Origin: Paragorgia papillata
Lineage: Eukaryota > Cnidaria > Anthozoa > Scleralcyonacea > Coralliidae
DNA length: 64,000 nucleotides
Assembly: GCA_035771165.1 (NCBI GenBank)
Contig: JAWNZC010000123.1
Span: forward strand, 248,001-312,000
Direction of reading: 5' to 3'
Each line of letters starts with the position of its first letter. Position 1 is the first letter of the stretch. The translations under genes were made by a program, and so were the position numbers. The notes under the pieces were generated by a model. The model saw nothing but the letters and a program-made list of their open reading frames with translations. It was not told the origin of the DNA and ran no database searches. This document shows positions 1 through 8,574 of the stretch, one piece after another.

Positions 1-1
1 A

Positions 2-2306
2 TTCAGCTACGACGAATACCTTAAAGCATACGAGTGTTCGCAGACCAAAGGTTACTTCCCGCACGAGTGGCTCGACTCCATCGACAAACTGAACTTTCCC
101 AGTTTACCGCCACGCAATGCATTTTATTCGTCACTCACAGGTACTGGAATCACAGACGAACAGTACGATTATTGTCATCGTGTTTGGAACGAACAAGGCA
201 TGACTACGTTTCGCGACTTCCTTGTGTGGTATAACAACCTCGATGTCGTTCCTTTCCTCGAAGCCATCGAAAAGATGAGTTTATTTTGGAAACAACGAAA
301 CATTGATATTTTCAAAGACGGTGTTAGTGTTCCTGGTTTAACAATGAAGTATTTATTTTCTAATGTTCCAGACACTTATTTTACGTTATTCGGAGAAAAG
401 GACAAAGACTTATATTATACGATGAAAGATAACATCGTCGGTGGGCCGAGTATTATTTTCAACAGATACCACGAGAAAGACAAGACAAACATACGAGAAG
501 TCGAGATGTTAGAGAAAGGTCAAGAGCCTAAGCCTTGTCAGAAAGTGGTCGGATTCGACGCCAACGCATTATACCTCTGGGCCATTATGCAGCCAATGCC
601 GCCGGGTAATTATTCGAGACGGTTGGTTGACGATGGTTTCAAAAATCAAGGTAGTGGTAAAATGGCCATCGAATGGTTGGAGCGGCAAGCCTACCAACGT
701 GGGGTCCACATCCGACATGAATACAACAATACCGAAAAGAGAATTGGTCCACGTCGTCTTCCTGTAGATGGTTTTTGCTCGGAAACTCACACGGTGTTTC
801 AATTTCAAGGTAATTAGTCATAATATATTATTCACATGCGCGTAATTAGGTCGTTAATCTATCATTAATTCTTATTGCGTAGGATGTTGGTGGCATGGCC
901 ATGATTGTTATTTGAATCATGGCAAAGAAATGAACACTCGCCGAGAGAAACCCATGGCTGAACTATTGGAAGAGACGCGAAGAAACAACGAGTATATTGT
1001 TGGACAGGGCTACAACCTTGTCGAGTGTTGGGAGTGTGAGTGGCGACATATGAAACAAACCAACAACGATCTCCAAAGATTCATTGCCACCAAACTTCGA
1101 CGACCCTTGGACCGCCTGAAGACCATGACCAAAGAGACCATCCTAGCTGCCGTCGGGAACGAGAAATTGTTTGGGTGTATGGAATGCGACATCCATGTTC
1201 CAGACCACTTGAAAGAGAGGTTTCAGGAGATGTGCCCCATCTTCAAGAACGTAGAGATCTCTCGAGATGACATTGGTGATTACATGAAGGCCTACGCTGA
1301 AGAGAATAAAATCATGAAACAGCCACGACGTAGTTTAATCGGCAGTATGGTTGGAAAGAAGATCCTTTTGGCCACACCACTTCTGAAGTGGTACCTCGAA
1401 CACGGTTTGGAGGTAACTCACATCTACCAGGTGATCGAGTACACACCCAAGTCGTGTTTCGAATCATTTGGTGACGCTGTGTCGGATGCCCGCCGTGCTG
1501 GGGATGTCGACGCTTCCAAAGCCATCATCGCCGACACCATGAAGCTCGTTGGAAACTCTTCCTATGGTAAGACCATCACCAACAAAGAACGCCATCGGCA
1601 GGTGAAGTTTTGCGACGAAGACGAAGTCCCAGTCTTGATCAATTTACCTTTCTTCAGACAACTCGACGCTATCGACGAGGCCGGAGACATACGAGGTTCA
1701 AAGTTGTAAGAAGAAGATTAAGTTAGACTTACCTTCACAAGTAGGATTTTTTGTTTACCAGTATGCAAAACTTCGTATGCTGCAATTTTATTATGATTTT
1801 CTAGATAAGTATCTCGATAGATCCGATTTTGAGTTCTGCGAAATGGACACAGATAGTGCCTATATTGCAATAAGCAGTGGCAATATTGAAAGCTTAATTA
1901 AACCAGATAAGGAATCGGAATATATGGAAGATAAACATAACTGGTTCCCGAGAAGTGATACAGTAGAGCATGCACGTTATGACAAGAGAACGCCGGGATT
2001 ATTTAAGGTTGAGTGGGAAGGAGATGGGATTGTAAGTTTGTGTAGTAAAACGTATTATTGTTTTGGAAGTAGAAAGGATAAATTTAGTTGTAAAGGTGTA
2101 AATAAGAAGAATAATGTAATTAACAAAGAGAAATATTTAGATGTTATATCTTAACAAAGCGTAGTGGTCAGGGTGTGAATAGGGGATTTCGCATGCTGAA
2201 TAATGAGATGTGTACATATGTTCAAGTAAAGAACGCTTTTAGTTATTTTTATCCAAAATGTAAAGTTTTAGAGGACGGTGTGTCAACAATTCCTTTAGAT
2301 ATATAA
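2..2306 (+). pseudogene. polB: Protein-primed DNA polymerase type B (DNA_pol_B_2), 5'-partial, one intron, two frameshifts
   Basis: Replicative polymerase of Polintons, which starts synthesis from a terminal protein. The frame is open from base 2. An exonuclease III-type Tyr-x3-Asp motif (WYNNLD) lies near base 230. Palm motif A (DANALYLWA) is at about 556, motif B (KLVGNSSYGK) at about 1543 and motif C (MDTDSAY) at about 1843, so all catalytic motifs survive. Coding runs 2-809, skips 810-882 (see intron entry), resumes at 883, changes frame near 1675-1700 just before the ORF stop at 1709, and changes frame again near 2140-2154. The last segment ends with TAA at 2304-2306. About 740 codons are present; Polinton polB is usually over 1000, so the N-terminal part lies outside the window. 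Family assignment is firm; the coding state is broken. Confidence 0.93.
810..882 (+). other. Spliceosomal intron inside polB (GT-AG, 73 nt, phase 1)
   Basis: The exon ends CAAG at 809 and the intron starts GTAATT at 810. The intron is AT-rich and ends TTGCGTAG at 882. The upstream frame hits TAG at 815-817 if unspliced. Joining at these borders keeps the frame and preserves the conserved WHGHDC stretch that follows in this polymerase family. The intron was predicted from frame, borders and family conservation; there is no transcript evidence. Confidence 0.75.
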
Positions 2307-2398
2307 GTGCATGTGTGTAAATATAATACGGGAAACATTTTGTGTGTTTGTAAATAAGAAATTTAAATTATATCTTTTATTAACACTACCTGTTGTCT

Positions 2399-2419
2399 TG
2401 TTTTGAAAAAGAAAATATT
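2399..2419 (-). terminator. Possible RNA polymerase III terminator of the tRNA-like gene
   Basis: On the minus strand, directly after the tRNA-like sequence, a TTTTC tract is followed by TTTTT within about 15 nt. T-runs of this kind end Pol III transcripts. Confidence 0.4.
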
Positions 2420-2492
2420 GCCAGGTGTCGGATTCGAACCCACGTCTTCTGGGACTTTAAACCCAGCGCCTTAACCATTCGGCCACCCTCGC
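2420..2492 (-). tRNA. tRNA-Leu(UAA)-like gene, degenerate, inside the Polinton
   Basis: On the minus strand the 73-nt sequence has a Leu/Ser-type D arm (GGCCGAATGGTTAAGGC), an anticodon stem CTGGG/CCCAG and a T loop TTCGAAT, which also serve as the A and B boxes. Mismatches: positions 3 and 7 of the acceptor stem and one T-stem pair. The anticodon loop has 8 nt (TTTAAAGT) instead of 7, and the variable arm is only 5 nt, short for Leu or Ser. The best anticodon reading is UAA, but the loop shift makes it uncertain. It lies between the polB stop (2306) and the zinc-finger ATG (2698), antisense to both. It could be a decayed viral tRNA or a captured host tRNA pseudogene. Confidence 0.55.
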
Positions 2493-2697
2493 ACTTACAT
2501 TTAAAGTTCCATATTTGCGGTTTATACACAATTTGATCATGGGGTAACATAGGCTCCTGGGGGATCAGAGAGGGCACATGTTGTATTATTCAAACGGGAC
2601 TTATTATCAAATAAAAGTCCTTCTGGGACACATAAGTCCTTGAGAATCTAACGTAATTTAAAGTTGTCGCTAAAACTCTAAACGTTTAGTGTACATC

Positions 2698-2938
2698 ATG
2701 CCTCGGAAGCGTAAGGACTGCCCCATCTGTGGAAAGGAAAGTTTACTCAAATTGTCCAACCATTTATTTGGCTGACTTCCATCAATTGTCCTCAAAAGAT
2801 AGACAATCGTATTTGATTAGCGCTAAAGCTTCTCCTATAGATTTAGAAACTTTGTTAAACGAATTACACAGACTTATCCGAAATACTAAGTACACAAAAC
2901 GGGTACAATGTACGAAGCGGCCAAAATGGTATAAATAA
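2698..2938 (+). pseudogene. Small C2H2 zinc-finger protein of the Polinton, frameshifted
   Basis: ATG at 2698 opens MPRKRKDCPICGK, a basic nuclear-localisation-like start followed by a C-x2-C zinc knuckle. The frame stops at 2773-2775 after the first histidine. The second histidine (ADFHQL) and a leucine-rich tail ending at 2938 sit in another frame, so an indel near 2765-2775 splits the finger. Intact length would be about 80 residues. Short zinc-finger ORFs of this kind occur in invertebrate Polintons; a DNA-binding regulatory role is inference. Confidence 0.6.
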
Positions 2939-2965
2939 GATTTCACAAGATCGTTCAGTTCAACT

Positions 2966-3433
2966 ATGTACTCCATACAGTTAACACATCCTTTCGGGCT
3001 CATGGTCTCTGGGGGGACCAAGACGGGGAAGACATCCTTTGTCAAGGAATTGTTAGCCAACGCCCAAATCATGATCGACTCTGCTCCAGAAAATATCATG
3101 TATTTCTACTCGGAATATCAAGATACATTTGCTGAAATAGAAACCCTAATTCCAGGGATTCAGTTTGTTCTAGGTTTGCCTCAATCGATGTTGGATAGCA
3201 TTAATCCCCAAACAAGAAATATATTTATAATTGACGATATGATGGGAGAAAAAGACGCAGAAATTGCTAAACTCTTTACGAAAAAATCACACCATGGGAA
3301 TCTCAGTGTCGTTTACATTGTACAGAACCTGTTTGTTGCTGATAAACGTAATCCAGTAACAAAAAGAAAGAAAGAAAGTTATTCTTCAAGAAGGCGAAGG
3401 TTTTCTACCGTTTCTCCTAGCTCCTGTACTTGA
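2966..3433 (+). pseudogene. FtsK/HerA-type genome-packaging ATPase, C-terminally truncated
   Basis: This ATPase drives viral DNA into the capsid. Walker A is GGTKTGKTS (residues 16-24), Walker B is NIFIIDD (Asp90-Asp91), and a sensor-like stretch (SVVYIVQNLF) follows near residues 114-123. The 155-codon ORF then turns into a Lys/Arg/Ser-rich tail unlike the family, which normally continues past 200 residues. A fragment of another small Polinton gene in a different frame starts at 3360, so the ATPase C-terminus was probably lost in a deletion that joined two genes. Start chosen at the first ATG before the P-loop. Confidence 0.85.
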
Positions 3434-3461
3434 ACAATTGGCGAGTTTTTTAACCAAATAA
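3360..3461 (+). pseudogene. C-terminal remnant of a small hydrophobic Polinton protein (GFLPFLLAP type)
   Basis: In frame 3, overlapping the odd tail of the ATPase, codons 3360-3461 read a basic stretch followed by GEGFLPFLLAPVLEQLASF and a stop. I recognise a short G-F-L-P hydrophobic tail from small proteins of invertebrate Polintons, but its function is unknown to me. No start codon is left. Its stop codon overlaps the next ATG as TAATG (3459-3463), so the gene junction downstream is native while the upstream part is deleted. Confidence 0.45.
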
Positions 3462-4210
3462 TGGAACACGTCAGGAGATTGGTACTAGTTCCAGAACATA
3501 TGACAGATAGAAAGAAACCCTTGGTCACTCCTTTAACAGCGCAGGTGAATGAAATAGATTCAGAAATGCAAAATCTTCTTAAACGTCAAGATATAACACA
3601 AGACGAGAAAGTGAAAATGTACGATCAGTCGCTTCAACGTTATCTGAATTATTACGATAAACGAATGAGTAGACCTGTACGTGTAAGCGTCATACCGACG
3701 ACGACACCGGCAGCTGATGATAAACCTGAAGAACCAGCGAATACAGAAAAGACTGCTGAAACAGAACCCCCCGAGTTACCCGAAGAGATAGAAACTGACA
3801 TTTTAGAAAGTGTGCCTGTAACCATGAAATCAAGAGCCCGACAGTTGGTTAAGAAACTTAAAGCGAATAAAGACCTCATAGGATGGAATGACCAAGTACA
3901 GATGGTGTTTAAAGGACGACCCATTCCGAGTACAAATGTTGTTGACTTGGTCAACGATTCTCTACGTCAACGAAATAATTTCAACCCTGCTGCATGGCAG
4001 CTTTTCGCAAAAGCATTAGGAAACATGAATGTTCCCGAAGGCATTATCAGAAACGAAAATCGTTTGAGTGTGTTAAGAGAATATAAGACCAAAGATATTT
4101 CAGACACCACCACCCTGACGTCACAGGTAGCCGCAGCAACATCAAAAAGAACAAAAGAAAAACAGAAACGAAGAGACAAAAACTTACATCCATATAAATG
4201 GGTTAAATAA
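3461..4210 (+). CDS. Polinton lineage protein of unknown function (249 aa)
   Basis: The open frame is uninterrupted from an ATG overlapping the preceding stop (TAATG) to TAA at 4210. Residues 1-75 are charged and probably helical. Residues about 80-115 are Pro/Glu/Thr-rich and look like a linker. Residues about 120-200 form a conserved-looking block (KSRARQLVKKLKAN, then VVDLVNDSLR, then NPAAWQLFAKAL). The C-terminus is strongly basic (KRTKEKQKRRDK). I recognise this gene type from invertebrate Polintons, next to the ATPase, but know no function. The basic tail suggests nucleic-acid contact (inference). It and the major capsid gene are the only element genes here without an obvious break. Confidence 0.7.
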   Translation: MEHVRRLVLVPEHMTDRKKPLVTPLTAQVNEIDSEMQNLLKRQDITQDEKVKMYDQSLQRYLNYYDKRMSRPVRVSVIPTTTPAADDKPEEPANTEKTAETEPPELPEEIETDILESVPVTMKSRARQLVKKLKANKDLIGWNDQVQMVFKGRPIPSTNVVDLVNDSLRQRNNFNPAAWQLFAKALGNMNVPEGIIRNENRLSVLREYKTKDISDTTTLTSQVAAATSKRTKEKQKRRDKNLHPYKWVK

Positions 4211-4280
4211 ATTTATTCCCTATAAAGCTTTGATATTGCAATAAAGAATTGTTTACAACATTATTTGTCTTGTATTTATA

Positions 4281-4743
4281 TTACACACAATAATATTTAC
4301 GCATAAAGTCACGAACTAGCATGTCATTCCATTCTTTATTATCAGTAAACATGCCATCAATTGTTGACATGGGTATATTTCTACATCTATGTAAAGCATA
4401 AAACAAACAAATATTGTCCACACACGCGAGACCCTAATGACTGTAAAGTCTGTTCATTCCAAGTAAAACTACTAGTATGATCTCGTAAAAACGTTTCAAA
4501 GGTTTTGCTATAAAAGCTCGGTCCTTGTCCGTACGAATCCATGAACTCCCCTTGTCCATCTGAGGTGAAATAAATTGCTACCCAATGCGTACCAGATCCA
4601 ATACTAGGATCTACATTCAGAATAAAGCCTCTAGGTCTTTCCGATATCTGACTTGGTAGACGATCCGATGGTAACACGTCTTTAAATACGGTCTTGGTAA
4701 ATGGATCACTTTTCAGGACGTTTAGGATTTGTAGAGTGTTCAT
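4281..4743 (-). pseudogene. Adenain-type cysteine protease (C5/Ulp1-like), frameshifted
   Basis: Maturation protease that cleaves capsid precursors in adenoviruses and Polintons. ATG at 4743 (MNTLQILNVL) is the likely start, as upstream codons overlap the major capsid gene. The catalytic His is in GTHWVAIYF and the catalytic Cys in RVCGQY. The frame breaks just after this Cys, near 4400-4418; the C-terminal helix region continues in another frame to TAA at 4281-4283. The length (about 150 codons) is slightly short of adenain (about 200). It starts one base after the major capsid stop codon (4745), which supports one transcription unit on the minus strand. Confidence 0.88.
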
Positions 4744-4744
4744 C

Positions 4745-6091
4745 TTAACTGCTAAAGTCGCACAGAACGTTGCGGTTGGCGTCAATTTCGATAAGACTTT
4801 GAAATTCTCCAAGCACCACGATATTTATAGCTGTTGTCAGAGCCGTTCCAAATTGACATTCTATCGATATGTTTCCATTTTTAATCGGTTGAATATGATC
4901 GCTCAGACACAGATCAGCTGTCAGATCAAACACGAATAGAGTGTACCCATTGGCATACTCGGCTCGTGTAATACCATTGCCATCATTTTGAAATAACTTG
5001 TTAGTACCAGCATACAAGGTTTGGACAGCGGACACGTAGTTACTTCCTCTCGCAGCAGCAAATTTCAGTTGTAGGGGTTTTCCAGGCAAATGTTCGCCAT
5101 TTACCGTTAGACCAAGAGAAGTAATGTCGTAGTTTTTGAAATTGAAAGGATTTTTGGTATATGTACCATTATAAGCGTCTGCATCCACCATTCCGATAAC
5201 CACTCGATCAGGTAGAGGGCCTTGAAATATATTTGGTTGATTGCCTGACATATTTCCTCTCGGTACAGAAACCACTTTACAACTGACACGATTGATAGGG
5301 TACTTGGCCGTGACACGTTGAAGGGCATGGGTATGAGCCATCATAACGGTAGAAGAGACGTTTACACGTCGAACGCGAAATACACATTCTTCCAAAACCA
5401 CTTTAAAGTCAGGATAATCTGCTGACGATACCAGGGAAAATGGGTTTCTCGAACGCACTAGCTTGAGTTTGATTGGTACAGCACCAAGAATATAACGGTC
5501 TTGTGCAAACAGATCGGAACGGATTCTGCCTTCCATAGCCACAGACTTACTTTGACTTGCATGAACATACCGCAGTTTCAAACCCTTGTTTGCATCGCCA
5601 TCTACTGCTACAGGGTTCACGACATCCATTCGACCAGCTTGATCTTTATAGAACAGCGCTGAGGTCAGATGAGATGATTTTGCGTCTTTGCTAAAGTTCA
5701 GTACAGTTTCCATATATGATCGGTAGGGATAAGCAGTGCTCGACGGTGTGACAAGTTTGTTGTTCAGATAAACTTCTACTTGAGAAAATAAAGCATGCAT
5801 CCACAGATTTACAGGTCCGACTTGAACATTTTCATCGAGATTAGATCCGTCGTTGTTGGTTATCTTTGCTTTCACGTGTGGGTAACTGTTTGCTAAATCG
5901 GTATACACATCAGAATTTGCAGCACACAGAAACTCGATGGTGTCTGAAGCTCCAATACTCAATACTGGATCTATATCTTCCCAAAATCCTTTATTCATTT
6001 CTACTTGTGTAGCAGGCATTACAAATAAATCTAATTCTGATTTTCCACACTCACACGAATCTTTATGTAGGGCACTAAAAGCTTGACTCAT
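4745..6091 (-). CDS. Polinton major capsid protein (double jelly-roll; F54H12.2-like), intact
   Basis: Uninterrupted 448-codon frame from ATG at 6091 to TAA at 4745. The N-terminus (SELDLFVMPATQVEMNKG, then a DPVLSIGASDTIEF stretch), the PVNLWMHALFSQVEVYLN motif and the long beta-rich body match the hexon-like double jelly-roll capsid proteins of Polintons, often listed in animal genomes as F54H12.2-like. The length is typical. Its ATG overlaps the stop of the upstream gene as ATGA (6088-6091), and its stop lies one base from the protease ATG. It is the only recognisable morphogenesis gene here with no frameshift. Confidence 0.92.
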   Translation of the reverse strand: MSQAFSALHKDSCECGKSELDLFVMPATQVEMNKGFWEDIDPVLSIGASDTIEFLCAANSDVYTDLANSYPHVKAKITNNDGSNLDENVQVGPVNLWMHALFSQVEVYLNNKLVTPSSTAYPYRSYMETVLNFSKDAKSSHLTSALFYKDQAGRMDVVNPVAVDGDANKGLKLRYVHASQSKSVAMEGRIRSDLFAQDRYILGAVPIKLKLVRSRNPFSLVSSADYPDFKVVLEECVFRVRRVNVSSTVMMAHTHALQRVTAKYPINRVSCKVVSVPRGNMSGNQPNIFQGPLPDRVVIGMVDADAYNGTYTKNPFNFKNYDITSLGLTVNGEHLPGKPLQLKFAAARGSNYVSAVQTLYAGTNKLFQNDGNGITRAEYANGYTLFVFDLTADLCLSDHIQPIKNGNISIECQFGTALTTAINIVVLGEFQSLIEIDANRNVLCDFSS

Positions 6092-6561
6092 GATTTATAT
6101 TTTATAAACGGTCCAATCTTTGCTTCCGTAGGCTCAGATGTTTTCTTCTTCACAGTTTGCGAACGACTGACGGTTTTACGTCTTGTGTTGATTTTTATAG
6201 GAGAATTCACCCGTTTGCGTTTACGACCGGCTCCTGATTGGTTCGTAATCCGACGGACCCCTTTTTGAGCAAGATCTTTCACGGCTTCAGAACCACGCCC
6301 TTTTATCACTTGATTTACATTCTTCCCTGCCAGAACATCTTGACCAACGTCTTTTACAGCTTGCAGAGCTCTTCTTCCAATAGCTTGAGCACCTCGTTTC
6401 ACCAGGGGTATTGCAAAGCGTGCAATACTTTTAAAAAAACTTCCAATGCCGTAACCTTTCTGAATACGTGCACCTCGGAAACCAGGTAGACTTCCACCTT
6501 GTTGTCTTCTTAAATAATGCTGTTGAAATTGCTTTACGTCTGGAATAATTGTATGTCTCAT
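6088..6561 (-). CDS. Basic, glycine-rich capsid-associated protein (adenovirus pVI/pX-like position)
   Basis: 157-codon frame starting at ATG 6561, three bases after the penton gene end, and stopping in an ATGA overlap with the major capsid start. Residues about 18-40 contain Gly-Gly and Gly-x-Gly sites (RQQGGSLPGF, QKGYGIGSFF) like those cut by adenain. Residues 40-66 (SFFKSIARFAIPLVKRGAQA) can form an amphipathic helix. The C-terminal third is very Lys/Arg-rich (AGRKRKRVNSP). Position, charge and cleavage-like sites suggest a core or membrane-active cement protein; this is inference, not a family match. Confidence 0.65.
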   Translation of the reverse strand: MRHTIIPDVKQFQQHYLRRQQGGSLPGFRGARIQKGYGIGSFFKSIARFAIPLVKRGAQAIGRRALQAVKDVGQDVLAGKNVNQVIKGRGSEAVKDLAQKGVRRITNQSGAGRKRKRVNSPIKINTRRKTVSRSQTVKKKTSEPTEAKIGPFIKYKS

Positions 6562-6563
6562 TT

Positions 6564-7272
6564 TTAAATGAAATACGAAGATCTTCGCTGTCTAAAGTGA
6601 AGTGTCACGATCGACTTCCCGAAGCCAAATGATACGTTTTCGTTTTTTGTCGTCCTTTATATTCACTTCAATTGTTTCGAAGGACTTTACCTTGACAGGA
6701 ATATATTGTAGGTTACGGAGACTGACGTTCACGTTTTCACCATAACTTCCTTGAGTATTGACAATTCTGAGTAAGGGCACTTTGACATCACCGACAAACT
6801 GTGCATCCACGATATCAGTGTATACATACATGGCTGAAAATCCACCGTTAACATCTGCTACGTAAGGACTTAGGGTTTTCTTTTTAATAAAGGTGTCTTG
6901 TTGAAACCCCAATGTTGTAGCAATGTCACCACTAAACCAAACGTTTGCCCCATTTTTTACATCGACGGCAACTTTCCGTGTACTTCGATTATACGTAAAA
7001 TTTATCTTGGCTCGCGCCTCTTTGTTCATGCTACGGTTTAAAGCCTCCACCAGCTCAGCAATGGTATTATAGTAGCCATCTGGGATAATACCCGTATCGT
7101 CATATTTTGTTCCAGCGTTATAGAGAAACGTTTGTTGACTACCTTTTCGAATCGCGCTCCATGTATGGGGATAATATAACTCTGATAAAGCTACTTCCCA
7201 GTCGCCTGTCAGTTGTATAGTTTCAGCAAGCTTCACTTTAAAATTTGCTACAGTGTTATCTAAATATTCCAT
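6564..7272 (-). pseudogene. Penton-like minor capsid protein, frameshifted near its C-terminus
   Basis: Starts with ATG at 7272 (MEYLDNTVANF); a GTG nine bases upstream is less likely in a eukaryotic element. The body (DWEVALSELYYPHTW, then a beta-rich single jelly-roll-like region) matches the Polinton minor capsid family, which closes capsid vertices. Near a six-T run at 6643-6648 the frame changes. The ORF ends at 6592, while a C-terminal strand typical of the family (VTLHFR) reads in another frame and ends at TAA 6564-6566, three bases before the next gene's ATG (6561). The break is therefore late, and about 95% of the protein is readable. Confidence 0.85.
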
Positions 7273-7304
7273 ATCACCCACTCTATGTGCGCTAATTACT
7301 TTCG

Positions 7305-7362
7305 CGCATCACACCGTGCGTCACACCGTGCGTCACACCGTGCGTCACACCGTGCGTCACGC
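7305..7362. repeat. 12-bp tandem array, unit CGTCACACCGTG, about four copies
   Basis: Direct repeats are visible just upstream of the penton gene start, followed by CGTCACGCTG. A related stretch (GTGCGTCACGGTGAATATTAATGAG) recurs near 7990-8016 close to the element end, so the motif is subterminal. It may be promoter or end-binding sequence (inference). Confidence 0.8.
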
Positions 7363-7377
7363 TGAATATTTAATGAC

Positions 7378-7476
7378 CCTGAATAATAATGAGACCCGCC
7401 TGAATACTAATGAGAACGCCGCCCTGAATACTAATGAGAACGCCGCCCTGAATACTAATGAGAACGCCGCCCCTGC
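7378..7476. repeat. 23-bp tandem array, unit CTGAATACTAATGAGAACGC..., about four copies
   Basis: Three near-identical units and one diverged unit lie between the virion genes and the element end. TAATGAG cores recur in all of them. They lie in the non-coding right arm of the Polinton. Confidence 0.8.
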
Positions 7477-8067
7477 GCCGCCCTAAAAATACGGGTTGAT
7501 CGGCCTCTATAATACCACTTATGCTCTTCTTATATACGGCTTCTCAAAGTGATTCCTCATTCTATCTTCTCACGATTTCTTCACTTATAAACAAGTCGCC
7601 TAACCCGCTTTTTCTCCCTTTTGAATCATAATTATATTTCTTGCTCCAATGCACTTTGCATCGTTTCCATGTTTTGCTCTAAAAATGTATACATTTTCGC
7701 GTTCGCCTAACCCATTTTTCTCCCTTTTGATAAAATATACAAATAGTGAACGTCGTCAGGCAATATAAAACACAAATAAGTGCAAAACATCTTACCTTAA
7801 AATCAGACAAAAATATCTTCGAAAATATCTCCCAAGAAAACGCTATATCGCAGACAGTAAACTCCACAAGTAAAACACTTTAGGAAAAGTAGCAACTATA
7901 CGAAATCACCGAGCTTATATAGCTTCATGCGACTAAACTATCCCAATCATGCCACAGGTGTTCGTCATGCGTGAGTCATTCGTGAGTCATGCGTGCGTCA
8001 CGGTGAATATTAATGAGGCGGCATCCCTTTGGACACTATATGGGGGGGGGGGGGGGGGTCATCTACT
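7477..8067. other. Non-coding right arm and inferred terminus of the Polinton
   Basis: No gene seen. 7526-7594 (CTTCTTATATACGGCTTCTC onward to TTCACTTATAAACAAG) is clearly similar to 26528-26605 in the second Polinton-shaped element. The stretch 8035-8067 (ACTATATG, G-run, TCATCTACT) is the inferred inverted terminus. The target duplication cannot be checked because the left end is outside the window. Confidence 0.55.
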
Positions 8068-8574
8068 CATGTGTTGGACAAAACGGTTAGGATTTTTTTT
8101 TAATTTTCTTCATAACATAGCCATGCAAGTCCGAATAACTCATATGTAACTTTTATACTTATAACTGTAACACTAACCTTAATACCTTAATACAATAAAC
8201 CATAAACTTACTAGCTTGGAAATAAGAAAAAATATTTGCGGTGCTCCGGAACCAACCATACAGGTGGCTACGGCCGGGCAGAGTAAAAAATTACGAAATA
8301 ACACGTTTTTCAACTTAATATTCAAAAACTAAGCTTCTAAATCTTGTACAGTGTTCTTTGTTAGATACCAAAGGCAGACATTTTCTTAATGTGCCTCTTT
8401 TCGTGCTACGAAAACGTAGTGGCCATCTTTGATCTTTGTGGTTAAACTTGCGTATCAGACACGTCGGAATATCTCAAGAACGAAGTGAAATATGGGAGAG
8501 TTGTAAATTATTTTAAGAGTTTTTTCCAAATAATTGCAACTTGAAATCAAATTTTGGTTTAGATTCTGATTTAA
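8068..8574. other. No feature seen
   Basis: AT-rich flank of the Polinton with no convincing ORF or repeat. Confidence 0.5.

Larger units (their letters stand above)
1..8067. mobile_element. Polinton (Maverick/adintovirus-like) provirus, right-hand part; left end outside window
   Basis: Seen: polymerase B, FtsK/HerA-type ATPase, adenain-type protease, double jelly-roll major capsid protein and penton-like protein in one block, which is the known Polinton/adintovirus gene set. The left half of the minor-strand/plus-strand arrangement is complete except for the polB N-terminus; the retroviral-type integrase usual for Polintons is not in the window. The right terminus is inferred at about 8067, where the minus strand reads AGTAGATGACC, a C-run and CATATAG. 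This resembles the end of the second Polinton-shaped element at 19652. Most genes carry frameshifts, so the copy looks inactive. Confidence 0.9.

Noticed and set aside
1040..1270. 76-codon ORF inside polB
   Set aside because: Alternative-frame shadow of the polymerase palm region.
2386..2577. 63-codon minus-strand ORF
   Set aside because: It is the read-through of the tRNA-like sequence.
4694..4939. Plus-strand ORF opposite the capsid and protease genes
   Set aside because: Antisense shadow of the major capsid and protease frames.
7305..7476. CRISPR-like array
   Set aside because: Units are contiguous tandem repeats without unique spacers, in a eukaryotic element.
1..8067. Integration of an adenovirus or a large DNA virus
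   Set aside because: Polymerase, F54H12.2-like capsid and gene order fit a Polinton/adintovirus better; no adenovirus-specific genes are seen.
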